A stretch of DNA of 51,077 nucleotides. It comes from a virus. Under the pieces are notes generated by a model. The model saw only the letters and a program-made list of their open reading frames with translations, was not told the DNA's origin and did not search any database. The stretch is taken from the IMG/VR virus record IMGVR_UViG_3300021373_001553, positions 1 through 51,077 of that record; one strand, given 5' to 3'. The translations under genes and the position numbers were made by a program. The stretch's first letter is position 1, and each line of letters begins with the position of its first letter. Below are positions 6,653 through 13,576 of the stretch, in pieces.

Positions 6653-6878
6653 ACCTTTAAATACTTCTAGCATACAGCAGTTTATTATGCAAGTTAAAAA
6701 CGCTGATGCTAGTAATGCTAGAGAAGTAAAACTTACAATACCACAGGCCAAAAATCTAGCATATACACTAGGTATTGTAATGGCAAGACTCGAAGGAGAT
6801 CTTGAAAGATACGTAAAGGACAATAGTAGTGGCGGAGATATCGAAGTTCGTTTAGACGGCGGAAACAACTGGAAGTAA
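6642..6878 (+). CDS. Small unknown protein, 78 aa
   Basis: A 78-residue frame starting inside the end of the preceding gene. It appears helical through the middle (T-I-P-Q-A-K-N-L-A-Y-T-L-G-I-V-M-A-R-L-E) and ends in a Gly/Asp-rich tail. It has no known motif and no membrane segment beyond a weak hydrophobic patch. Tight packing and same-strand overlap support it being real. It is the last gene before the short regulatory interval 6879-6941. Confidence 0.55.
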   Translation: MQNEPLNTSSIQQFIMQVKNADASNAREVKLTIPQAKNLAYTLGIVMARLEGDLERYVKDNSSGGDIEVRLDGGNNWK

Positions 6879-6902
6879 ACTACGTAGATAACTCAAAAAA
6901 GA

Positions 6903-6910
6903 GATAAATA
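6903..6910 (+). promoter_or_regulatory. T4-late-type promoter candidate
   Basis: GATAAATA matches seven of eight bases of the T4 late consensus TATAAATA, the site read by gp55-programmed polymerase. It lies 32 bases before the ATG at 6942, and a transcript would start near 6916. Confidence 0.45.
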
Positions 6911-6942
6911 TATGCGTATATAATTTAAGGAGTATACGCATA
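6911..6942 (+). promoter_or_regulatory. Hairpin presenting the ribosome site in its loop
   Basis: TATGCGTATA (6911-6920) and TATACGCATA (6933-6942) form a perfect 10-bp stem. The 12-base loop holds AAGGAG (6927-6932), and the last stem base is the A of the ATG at 6942. If transcribed from a site upstream, the fold would partly occlude the start codon while exposing the Shine-Dalgarno sequence. If transcription starts at about 6916 from the late site, the left arm is partly lost and the hairpin cannot fully form. Confidence 0.5.
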
Positions 6943-7232
6943 TGAGTAGGCCTAAACCCACTGTATTATTAGAATACATAGATAAAAAAACTTATAGGGC
7001 CGAACAGGTCTTAGATGCAGACGCTATTTGGGCTGTATTTTATAATGGTAAACCTTTTAATTTAAAAAGTAGTAACTCTATTACAAATTACCCTGGACCA
7101 AAATATAAAAAAGTTTCTTTTTCGAATCCTGGACACGCACATAATCTAGCAAAAAAACTAAATGAAATGTTCAATACTGATGAGTTTGAAGTATATATGA
7201 TGTCTAGTGGCGAAGTAGTAATTGAAGAATGA
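6942..7232 (+). CDS. Conserved phage protein of unknown function, 96 aa
   Basis: The protein contains a central I-W-A-V-F-Y-N-G-K-P-F-N-L segment (29-41), then Y-P-G-P-K-Y-K-K and S-F-S-N-P-G-H-A-H-N-L-A-K-K-L-N. From memory these segments occur in small T4-like marine phage proteins. No catalytic motif is apparent. The ribosome site AAGGAG sits in the loop of the 6911-6942 hairpin, so translation may be controlled. Its stop overlaps the next gene's ATG at 7229. Confidence 0.65.
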   Translation: MSRPKPTVLLEYIDKKTYRAEQVLDADAIWAVFYNGKPFNLKSSNSITNYPGPKYKKVSFSNPGHAHNLAKKLNEMFNTDEFEVYMMSSGEVVIEE

Positions 7233-7603
7233 ATTGGAAAGAAACATATACAAAGATCTTTCTTAATCAATTAGGTAAAACTTCAAACGATATTACAGTA
7301 AAAGAATACTTACCATTATGGTGGAAAAATACTAGAGACAAAGGCGGCCTTAGATTAACCGACGTTGGATTTGATGTCTTAACCGAAATTGATCTAGCTT
7401 CATACGAAGTTCCATATCCTAAAGATATGCCAATGACTACTCAAGTTGTTATATTTTTAGATAAATTTATTGATTGTCCGTATTATCTTACTAACAGAGC
7501 AATACACGTTACTAGTGAAAAGAAAGCAATGGAATTACATCTGTTTAGTGGAGATTTACGTAAATATGGACTAGCAAAAGCATTAAAAAGACAAAATAAT
7601 TAA
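7229..7603 (+). CDS. Conserved phage protein of unknown function, 124 aa
   Basis: The protein includes Y-L-P-L-W-W-K-N-T (27-35), G-G-L-R-L-T-D-V-G-F-D-V-L-T-E-I-D (39-55), Y-E-V-P-Y-P-K and F-I-D-C-P-Y-Y-L-T. I recall this pattern from small proteins conserved across T4-like cyanophages. The G-L-R-L-T-x-x-G-F segment resembles a winged-helix-like element, so nucleic-acid binding is possible, but this is a guess. The gene is coupled to its upstream neighbour by a four-base overlap and is followed by the ATPase promoter. Confidence 0.65.
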   Translation: MNWKETYTKIFLNQLGKTSNDITVKEYLPLWWKNTRDKGGLRLTDVGFDVLTEIDLASYEVPYPKDMPMTTQVVIFLDKFIDCPYYLTNRAIHVTSEKKAMELHLFSGDLRKYGLAKALKRQNN

Positions 7604-7611
7604 AAAAGTAC

Positions 7612-7640
7612 TTGACATTCGTCTCGTTTGAGCATATACT
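7612..7640 (+). promoter_or_regulatory. Sigma70-type promoter ahead of the MoxR-like ATPase
   Basis: TTGACA (7612-7617) and TATACT (7635-7640), a 17-base spacer. The transcript would start near 7647, about 49 bases before the preferred ATG at 7696. Confidence 0.8.
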
Positions 7641-7695
7641 ATATACATAGTAAGAAATTACTTATGCACTGATTATGACAAACGAGGAATACGAA

Positions 7696-8784
7696 ATGGA
7701 AAATGTAGTAACACGCACTGTAAGCCCTAACAAGGCAAAAACATCAATTAAACACGCTATGAAAAAGAAGCGTCCGATCTTTCTTTGGGGAGCTCCGGGT
7801 ATTGGTAAATCTGAAATTGTAGAACAGATTACTAAAGATCTTGGTAATTCGCATTTGATTGATATTCGACTATCTCTTTGGGAACCTACAGATATTAAAG
7901 GTATTCCATATTTTGATAGCAACTCAGGTACAATGGTTTGGGGAGCTCCAAGTGAACTTCCAACAGAAGAGTTTGCAAAAGCATACGACAACATTGTATT
8001 ATTTTTAGACGAAATGAATTCGGCAGCGCCGGCAGTACAAGCGGCAGCATACCAATTGGTTCTAAATCGTCGAGTAGGACAATATAAACTGCCAGACAAC
8101 GTTGTAATTGTTGCGGCAGGTAACCGTGATGCAGATAAAGGTGTAACATACAGAATGCCGGCACCGTTGGCTAACCGTTTTATTCACTTAGAATTAGCAG
8201 TTAGTTTCAATGACTGGTTTGACTGGGCAGTAGAGAACAAAATACATAATGATGTAGTAGGTTTTTTACAGTTTAGTAAGAAAGATTTATACGACTTTGA
8301 TCCAAAGTCACCAAGCCGTTCATTTGCAACACCTCGTACTTGGTCGTTTGTAAGTGAATTAATTGAAGATGACCTCGATAATGAGACTACAACTGATCTT
8401 GTATCAGGAGCAGTTGGTGAAGGTCTTGCTGTAAAGTTTATGGCACACCGTAAAGTAGCGGCATCAATGCCTAACCCAAGTGACATTTTGTCAGGTAAGG
8501 TTAAAGAGTTGAAACAGACAGAAATCAGTGCAATGTATTCCTTGACTATTTCACTCTGCTACGAACTAAAAGAAGCGTCGGACGCAAACGACAAGAAGTT
8601 TGACGACAAGGTTAATAACTTCCTACGCTTTGCAATGGACAATTTTGAAACTGAGCTAGTTGTAATGGGTGTTAAAGTTGCACTTACTCAGTATGCATTG
8701 CCCATTGATCCAGACGAAGTAGAATGCTTTGATGAATTCCACGAGCGTTTTGGTAAGTACATTAAGGCTGCACAACAGTCTTAA
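7696..8784 (+). CDS. MoxR-type AAA+ ATPase, 362 aa
   Basis: A complete AAA+ module of the MoxR/RavA/NorQ kind is visible. Walker A is G32-A-P-G-I-G-K38-S39, Walker B is V-L-F-L-D105-E106, sensor 1 is A-A-G-N143-R-D, and the arginine finger region is P-L-A-N-R161-F. Such ATPases work as hexamers with a VWA-domain partner to remodel or metallate client proteins. The next gene encodes just such a VWA protein, so the pair likely acts together in the host cytoplasm. The client is unknown. ATG 7696 is preferred over 7675 because CGAGGAA (7683-7689) lies seven bases ahead of it and the earlier ATG has no ribosome site. Confidence 0.88.
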   Translation: MENVVTRTVSPNKAKTSIKHAMKKKRPIFLWGAPGIGKSEIVEQITKDLGNSHLIDIRLSLWEPTDIKGIPYFDSNSGTMVWGAPSELPTEEFAKAYDNIVLFLDEMNSAAPAVQAAAYQLVLNRRVGQYKLPDNVVIVAAGNRDADKGVTYRMPAPLANRFIHLELAVSFNDWFDWAVENKIHNDVVGFLQFSKKDLYDFDPKSPSRSFATPRTWSFVSELIEDDLDNETTTDLVSGAVGEGLAVKFMAHRKVAASMPNPSDILSGKVKELKQTEISAMYSLTISLCYELKEASDANDKKFDDKVNNFLRFAMDNFETELVVMGVKVALTQYALPIDPDEVECFDEFHERFGKYIKAAQQS

Positions 8785-8799
8785 TGGGTGTGTTGGGTT

Positions 8800-8830
8800 T
8801 GGACGGTCCCGTAAAAAATCGTCCATTTTT
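8800..8830 (+). terminator. Possible weak intrinsic terminator after the ATPase gene
   Basis: TGGACG (8800-8805) pairs with CGTCCA (8820-8825) around a 14-base loop, followed by TTTTT (8826-8830). The stem is short and the loop long, so termination may be partial. The next promoter's -35 box begins at 8832. Confidence 0.4.
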
Positions 8831-8831
8831 C

Positions 8832-8860
8832 TTGACAATACTATTAAATAGTAGTATACT
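8832..8860 (+). promoter_or_regulatory. Sigma70-type promoter ahead of the HEXXH/VWA gene
   Basis: TTGACA (8832-8837) and TATACT (8855-8860), 17 bases apart. The spacer holds a perfect dyad TACTATT-A-AATAGTA (8839-8853), and the -10 box lies in the palindrome TAGTATACTA (8852-8861). Confidence 0.8.
8839..8853. repeat. 15-bp dyad in the spacer of the VWA-gene promoter
   Basis: TACTATT, a central A, and AATAGTA form a perfect inverted repeat between the -35 and -10 boxes. Together with TAGTATACTA at 8852-8861 it makes this promoter unusually rich in symmetry, and it may be a regulator site. Confidence 0.4.
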
Positions 8861-8893
8861 ATATGTATAGAATAACAAAGTGAGAGGCAAATT

Positions 8894-10240
8894 ATGTTAG
8901 ACTTTACATCAGAATATATCACAATGGCAGCCAAAGACACCGCAAGTAAACTGAAAAACTGGCAGCCTGATCCTAATATTACTCCAGAACAATTAGAAGA
9001 AATGCGTGTTGAAGTATACGACCGTATTATTGTTGCACGAGTAGGTTTACTATTACGTCATCCTTTCTTTGGTAATATGGCTACACGTTTACGTATTTTG
9101 GCAGCAGATGATTGGTTACCTACTGCCGCTGTAGACGGGCGCAACCTTTATTATAACACTCAATTTTTTAACGCAATGACGAATAAAGAAATTGAGTTTG
9201 TAGTTGCACACGAAATTCTGCATTGCGTATTTGATCATTTAACACGTAGAGAAGATCGTAATCCAATGATTTATAACATTGCGGCAGACTATAAAGTAAA
9301 TAATTTACTTGTAAGAGATCGTATTGGTGTTACTCCTAGTATTGTTGATTGTTTTCAAGACTTTAAATACGAAGACTGGACTTCAGAAGAAATTTATGAC
9401 GAACTATTTGAACAAGCAAAACAAAATGGTGAAGAATTTTTAGAACAATTAGGCGAAATGCTTGATGAACATTTAGATGGAGAAGGCGACGAAAACGGAG
9501 ACGGAGATGCAGGCGAAGAAAAAGATGCAAACGGAAACGGCGTTAGCAAAAAGAAGCCTAAATACTCTAAAGAACAAATTAAACAAATTAAAGACGAAAT
9601 CAAAGAAGGTATGATGCAGGCTGCACAGGCAGCAGGTGCAGGAAACACACCAGGTGAAATACAACGTATGATTAAAGAGCTTACTGAGCCTAAAATGAAC
9701 TGGCGTGAGATCTTACAGCAACAAATACAATCAACTATACGTAATGATTTTACATTTCAACGTCCTAACCGTAAAAGCTGGCACACTGGTGCTATACTTC
9801 CGGGTATGGATTTTGATGAGTCTATTGACATTTGTGTTGCTGTAGATATGTCAGGGTCAATTGGCAATGTGCAGGCACAAGACTTTTTAAGTGAAATACA
9901 AGGTATTATGGATCAGTATAAAGACTATAATATTAAAGTTTGGTGCTTTGATACTAAAGTTTATAACGAACAAGATTTTAGTGCAGACGGCGGTGAAGAT
10001 CTTAGAGATTATGAAGTAATAGGCGGTGGCGGAACTGACTTTGATGCTAATTGGATTTATATGAAAGATCACGACATACAGCCTAAGAAATTTATTATGT
10101 TTACAGATGGTTATCCTTGGGATAGTTGGGGTGACGAAGATTACTGTGATACAGTATTTTTAATTCATTCACACCACGATAAAAATACACAAGCACCATT
10201 TGGAACTACTGTACATTACGAGGATGCAATTGGCGCTTAA
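8894..10240 (+). CDS. HEXXH metallopeptidase-like / VWA domain protein, 448 aa
   Basis: Two domains are joined by an acidic, low-complexity linker (about 190-220, rich in Asp, Glu and Gly). The N-terminal domain carries H106-E-I-L-H110 followed by H115, a zinc-metalloprotease signature set in a helix as in the DUF2201-type proteins. The C-terminal domain is VWA-like with an intact metal-ion-dependent adhesion site: D318-x-S320-x-S322, T381 in G-G-G-G-T-D-F, and D405 in F-T-D-G. VWA proteins of this kind partner with MoxR ATPases, and the ATPase gene is immediately upstream. GAGAGG lies ahead of ATG 8894. Proteolysis, adaptor function, or both are possible; the target is unknown. Confidence 0.85.
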   Translation: MLDFTSEYITMAAKDTASKLKNWQPDPNITPEQLEEMRVEVYDRIIVARVGLLLRHPFFGNMATRLRILAADDWLPTAAVDGRNLYYNTQFFNAMTNKEIEFVVAHEILHCVFDHLTRREDRNPMIYNIAADYKVNNLLVRDRIGVTPSIVDCFQDFKYEDWTSEEIYDELFEQAKQNGEEFLEQLGEMLDEHLDGEGDENGDGDAGEEKDANGNGVSKKKPKYSKEQIKQIKDEIKEGMMQAAQAAGAGNTPGEIQRMIKELTEPKMNWREILQQQIQSTIRNDFTFQRPNRKSWHTGAILPGMDFDESIDICVAVDMSGSIGNVQAQDFLSEIQGIMDQYKDYNIKVWCFDTKVYNEQDFSADGGEDLRDYEVIGGGGTDFDANWIYMKDHDIQPKKFIMFTDGYPWDSWGDEDYCDTVFLIHSHHDKNTQAPFGTTVHYEDAIGA

Positions 10241-10517
10241 ATTAAAAGATCCTAATGCATTAAACTTCTTTGGTATTAGAAGGAGTAAGGTATGTGTTCC
10301 TCATTATGAATCTATAACCATTCCTTACACTTATAATATCGAAGAATCGTTAAATAAGTGGGTAAAACATAATTTAAAAGGCAGATATTATGTAGTAAAA
10401 ACACTTAATATCAAAAGTTCTAATAGTCAAATTGAAAATGCTATTAGAATAGGTTTTGAAGAAGGAAAAGAATTAGCATATTTTATGCTTGCTTGTCCAC
10501 TTTTAAAATACAAATAA
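10224..10517 (+). CDS. Small unknown protein, 97 aa
   Basis: An ATG at 10224 opens a frame that overlaps the end of the VWA gene by 17 bases. The protein starts M-Q-L-A-L-K-L-K-D-P-N-A-L-N-F-F-G-I-R, is basic, and ends with a helix (F-E-E-G-K-E-L-A-Y-F). No known motif is seen. The start is uncertain because GAGG directly abuts the ATG, leaving no normal spacing. A TTG at 10200 is in frame but deeper inside the upstream gene. It is probably translated by coupling to the VWA gene and so may belong to that module. Confidence 0.55.
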   Translation: MQLALKLKDPNALNFFGIRRSKVCVPHYESITIPYTYNIEESLNKWVKHNLKGRYYVVKTLNIKSSNSQIENAIRIGFEEGKELAYFMLACPLLKYK

Positions 10518-10553
10518 TTAACTACGCATATATACTTTACAAGGAGAAAAAAT

Positions 10554-10802
10554 ATGGCTGAAGAAAAGAAAAATGAATCAGTAGCACCAGAAGTAGCACC
10601 GGCACAAGAAGCGGCTGCGGCGGCTGAACTTACTGTTCAAGATCTTACTGCTATCAAGCAGATTATCGATGTTGCTAGTTCACGCGGTGCATTTCGTGCA
10701 AATGAAATGTCTGTTGTAGGACAAACATATAACAAACTAGAATCTTTCTTAGGTGCAGTACAAGCACAACAAGAACCTAAGGAAGAACCTAAAGGGGAAT
10801 AA
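10554..10802 (+). CDS. Small Ala/Glu-rich phage protein, 82 aa
   Basis: The N-terminal 25 residues are low-complexity Ala/Glu/Pro. They are followed by a helical region D-L-T-A-I-K-Q-I-I-D-V-A and a segment R-G-A-F-R-A-N-E-M-S-V-V-G-Q-T-Y-N-K-L that I recall as conserved in marine T4-like phages. The tail is again charged (P-K-E-E-P-K-G-E). Function is unknown. AAGGAG at 10541-10546 gives a strong start. It ends two bases before the next gene. Confidence 0.65.
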   Translation: MAEEKKNESVAPEVAPAQEAAAAAELTVQDLTAIKQIIDVASSRGAFRANEMSVVGQTYNKLESFLGAVQAQQEPKEEPKGE

Positions 10803-10804
10803 CT

Positions 10805-11425
10805 ATGGCACTAAAACACATAGGAAAAGACGCTAAGACCAATCGAAAAGTTATAGTAGCATACAGAGTAGTACCAGGTGAGCCTGATAACTGTGTTGTT
10901 ATAAAAACCGAAAGTCTTGACGCGGCATCACACGATTCAATAATGACAGCTCTTGAATCAAACGCTGGACAAACTGCATACGAGTTTGCTGAAGCAATGT
11001 TTAGAAATACATTACCAGATGGTATGAATATGTTGCAAGGAATGCAAAAGTATGGTAAAATGGTTAAAGTTCCAGCAAGTAGTATTATAATGACGCCCGA
11101 TACAAAGACGTCAATTAATCTTGATGAACTTAATAAGGTTATTGCTGAACAAAAAGGTGTTACAGTTGCCGAGCTTGCTCTTAAAGATGCCGGTGGCAAT
11201 ACTGTACAACCAGTTGATTCAGGTCCAGCTATTGATCCTGTAGAAACTTATAGTTCGGAAGCCGTTGTGTCATCAGAGGGTGTTCTAACCGACGAAGACC
11301 TAGCGGCACAATATCGTTCACAAGCTGATGCACTGTTTAAAGAAGCAAAAGCATTAAGAGAACAAGCAGAAGAATTAGTCCCGACAAAGAAGAAGACTAA
11401 ATCTAATGCAAAAGAAACGGCCTAA
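10805..11425 (+). CDS. Conserved phage protein of unknown function, 206 aa
   Basis: The N-terminal domain (H-I-G-K-D-A-K-T-N-R-K-V-I-V-A-Y-R-V-V-P-G, 5-25) and N-T-L-P-D-G-M-N-M-L-Q-G form a compact part that I associate with a protein widespread in T4-like cyanophages. A second helix-containing part (I-N-L-D-E-L-N-K-V-I-A-E-Q-K-G-V-T-V) resembles a small DNA-binding or protein-binding helical unit. The C-terminus is a coiled-coil-like, Lys-rich tail. No enzymatic motif is apparent. The ribosome site GGGGAA precedes ATG 10805. Its end overlaps the next gene by 20 bases. Confidence 0.65.
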   Translation: MALKHIGKDAKTNRKVIVAYRVVPGEPDNCVVIKTESLDAASHDSIMTALESNAGQTAYEFAEAMFRNTLPDGMNMLQGMQKYGKMVKVPASSIIMTPDTKTSINLDELNKVIAEQKGVTVAELALKDAGGNTVQPVDSGPAIDPVETYSSEAVVSSEGVLTDEDLAAQYRSQADALFKEAKALREQAEELVPTKKKTKSNAKETA

Positions 11426-11720
11426 AAAACTCCCAGACTCGGTTATCAGTCAATGGCCGGAGATACTCAGAGATGTCGACATAGACGTTGTACCGCTCGA
11501 GTATCTCCGTTCTGTTCGTGTTGAGTTTACTGATGGTAAACTATGGGAAATTGACATAGATACTAAGAAAAATCCTGCAAAAGAATTAGAAAAATCTCTC
11601 GAAGACCTATTTGAACAATACAAAGATCATATAAAAAACATTGACTTTAGATTAGACACCCACAAAGTCAAAACAGATATTACCAATCGAACAAAGAAAT
11701 TCTTAAAGCTAAGAAGATAG
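11406..11720 (+). CDS. Conserved phage protein of unknown function, 104 aa
   Basis: A basic N-terminus (M-Q-K-K-R-P-K-K-L) is followed by V-P-L-E-Y-L-R-S-V-R-V-E-F-T-D-G-K-L-W-E-I-D-I-D, a beta-hairpin-like segment, and a basic helical C-terminus. The gene starts within the tail of its upstream neighbour in another frame. The pattern is known to me from T4-like marine phage genomes next to tail-fibre genes, but no role has been assigned that I know of. It lies just upstream of a late-type promoter for the fibre gene. Confidence 0.6.
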   Translation: MQKKRPKKLPDSVISQWPEILRDVDIDVVPLEYLRSVRVEFTDGKLWEIDIDTKKNPAKELEKSLEDLFEQYKDHIKNIDFRLDTHKVKTDITNRTKKFLKLRR

Positions 11721-11735
11721 CAAACAGTTCAATCG

Positions 11736-11743
11736 GATAAATA
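11736..11743 (+). promoter_or_regulatory. T4-late-type promoter candidate ahead of the forward fibre gene
   Basis: GATAAATA followed by CT, 39 bases before the ATG at 11782 and 25 bases before its AGGAG site. The same GATAAATACT string occurs on the other strand ahead of the fibre gene at 16231. Confidence 0.6.
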
Positions 11744-11781
11744 CTAATAACAAATAAATATGTTATCAGGAGTTAACTAGA

Positions 11782-13509
11782 ATGGCATTACAGATCAGAC
11801 GTGGTACAGATGCTGAACGTACAGCAGGTGGTGGAGTAGTATTCGCAGAAGGCGAGTTAGTGTATGTTACAGATACCGACAAATTATACATAGGTGACGG
11901 TGCTACTGCAGGCGGAATAATACTAGCAGGACAATCGTTGTCAACAATAGGCGACTATATTGTTGCTGACACAATTAATACAACATTAGATTTACAACAA
12001 AATTTAGACTTAAATGGCAAAGACATTATTGGAACTGGTAATATTAATATTGCTGGTACTGTAACTGCTACTGGTGATATTAATTTAGGCGACGATGCCA
12101 ATACAGATACTGTTAACTTAGCAGCAAAAATAACAAGTTCATTAACTCCAAATGCAGATTCTACATTCAATATAGGTGCAATGAATGCACGTTGGAACAA
12201 CGGTTACTTTACTGGCTTATGGGTCGACGGACAAATAAACGCAGTAGCACTCAACGGTGACGTAATAGCAGATGATTCCACTGTAATGGTAGATGCTAGT
12301 ACTAATACACTTACAGGAAACTTAACCGGTGATGTGTTAGCAAGTGGTGGACAGACAGTACTTGAATCAGGTACTGATGGAACAGATGCTACATTCACAG
12401 GTGACATAACAGGTGATGTTACAGGTAACTTAACAGGAAATGTAACAGGTAACACAACTGGTTATCATACTGGCGATGTTAAAGGTTCAGTTTTTGGTGA
12501 CGATAGTACTCCTATTGTAGACGCAGTTAATAATACACTAGCAGGAAACTTAACAGGTGATGTTACAGGTAATGTTACAGGTGATGTTGTTGGTGATATT
12601 ACTGGACAAGTAAAGGGATCAAGCGGCACTAATGTTCTTAGTCCAAACACAGGACCAGCAGATGCAGAACTAAGTGTTTTAAATGTAACTACAACTGGAA
12701 CTATTAGCGGCAACGTAACTGGTAATGTAACAGGCAACTTAACTGGTAACGCTGCAGGCGACCATACAGGAACATTTACCGGTTCTGTTACAGCAACAGG
12801 AACATTAGATGGTGACGTTACTGGATCTGTATTTGCAGATGATAGCACTCCGTTAGTTGATGCCATTAACAAAACACTAACTGGTAATTTAACAGGTGAT
12901 GTTACAGGTAATGTATTTACAAATTTAATTGATAGTGCAGATAGTTCAGCTATTATTGTAACTCCGGTACTACAAGTAGAGTCAGATCTTATTGCAAGTA
13001 ATGCATTAATTGTCGGAAGTGGCAATGTTGCAGGTCCTGGATCAGAAAATGTAATTCTAAAAAACACAGGCGAAATAATAGGAGCTAGTGTTGTAACAGC
13101 ATCTATTAGCGGAGGCGCTGTTGATGTTGAAGTTGACGCTACGTCCAAGTTTAGTTTTAAAGAAGGTGTAACATTTGAAAAATTTACAACTTTTCAAAAT
13201 GAATTAACTGTTCAAACCGTTGCAGGAGAATTTACTGGTTCACTTACTGTAGAAACATTTACTGGTGACCCTGACGATGATGCTTCGGTTGCAGATGATG
13301 CAAATTATGACAAACACTTTGAAGCAACTACAACAAAAGTATCATTTGGTGTTCCGGCACAAATGGCAGTAGTAGCAGACGATACAGCTAGAGGAACATT
13401 AGTTCCAAGTCCGGCAGCAGGTATGATGTTGTTTATGACATCTGGTACATCGCCAAGTGCAACTAATCAACTACAAGTTTATAATGGAACTGCTTGGGTT
13501 AACGTTTAA
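11782..13509 (+). CDS. Repeat-rich tail fibre protein with Mtd-type N-terminus, 575 aa
   Basis: The start, L-Q-I-R-R-G-T-D-A-E-R-T (3-14), then G-E-L-V-Y-V-T-D-T-D-K-L-Y-I-G-D-G, is the short N-terminal domain found in many phage fibres and named for the major tropism determinant. The middle (about 170-380) is a run of short G-N-L-T-G-D-V-T-G-N repeats interrupted by D-D-S-T-P-x-V-D-A blocks, likely a trimeric beta-structured shaft. The C-terminus ends with L-Q-V-Y-N-G-T-A-W-V-N-V, a small tip element. The protein should lie on the virion tail and contact the host surface. It has its own late-type promoter and a strong terminator. It is the only fibre gene on the + strand here. Confidence 0.8.
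   Translation: MALQIRRGTDAERTAGGGVVFAEGELVYVTDTDKLYIGDGATAGGIILAGQSLSTIGDYIVADTINTTLDLQQNLDLNGKDIIGTGNINIAGTVTATGDINLGDDANTDTVNLAAKITSSLTPNADSTFNIGAMNARWNNGYFTGLWVDGQINAVALNGDVIADDSTVMVDASTNTLTGNLTGDVLASGGQTVLESGTDGTDATFTGDITGDVTGNLTGNVTGNTTGYHTGDVKGSVFGDDSTPIVDAVNNTLAGNLTGDVTGNVTGDVVGDITGQVKGSSGTNVLSPNTGPADAELSVLNVTTTGTISGNVTGNVTGNLTGNAAGDHTGTFTGSVTATGTLDGDVTGSVFADDSTPLVDAINKTLTGNLTGDVTGNVFTNLIDSADSSAIIVTPVLQVESDLIASNALIVGSGNVAGPGSENVILKNTGEIIGASVVTASISGGAVDVEVDATSKFSFKEGVTFEKFTTFQNELTVQTVAGEFTGSLTVETFTGDPDDDASVADDANYDKHFEATTTKVSFGVPAQMAVVADDTARGTLVPSPAAGMMLFMTSGTSPSATNQLQVYNGTAWVNV
12310..12910 (+). repeat. Degenerate tandem repeats coding the fibre shaft
   Basis: Copies of a roughly 12-base unit close to ACAGGTGATGTT or ACAGGTAATGTT recur many times and encode T-G-D-V or T-G-N-V/L. 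Two larger blocks containing GATAGTACTCC-type sequence (near 12500 and 12840) repeat the D-D-S-T-P motif. Such repeats can change copy number by recombination. Confidence 0.7.
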
Positions 13510-13533
13510 TACAATTACTTAAATTAAGTCACA

Positions 13534-13561
13534 AAAAAAGGAGCGTTAATGCTCCTTTTTT
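13534..13561. terminator. Bidirectional intrinsic terminator between converging operons
   Basis: AAAAAAGGAGC (13534-13544) and GCTCCTTTTTT (13551-13561) form a perfect 11-bp stem around the loop GTTAAT. A/T tracts lie on both sides, so it can work on both strands. It lies between the + strand fibre gene and the end of the - strand block. Confidence 0.92.
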
Positions 13562-13576
13562 AATGCCTAACGTTTC

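Noticed and set aside
11753-11760. Second AATAAATA just before the forward fibre gene
   Set aside because: A start from this site would fall on the AGGAG itself, so the upstream copy at 11736 is the likelier promoter.
11782-11960. Mtd-type N-terminus as a hint of a diversity-generating retroelement
   Set aside because: No reverse transcriptase or template/variable repeat pair is visible in the window, and the domain is common on ordinary fibres.
12465-13148. 227-aa open frame on the - strand inside the forward fibre gene
   Set aside because: It is the mirror of a Thr/Val/Gly-rich repeat region, has no ribosome site, and shows Pro/Ser/Val bias expected from reading such repeats backwards.
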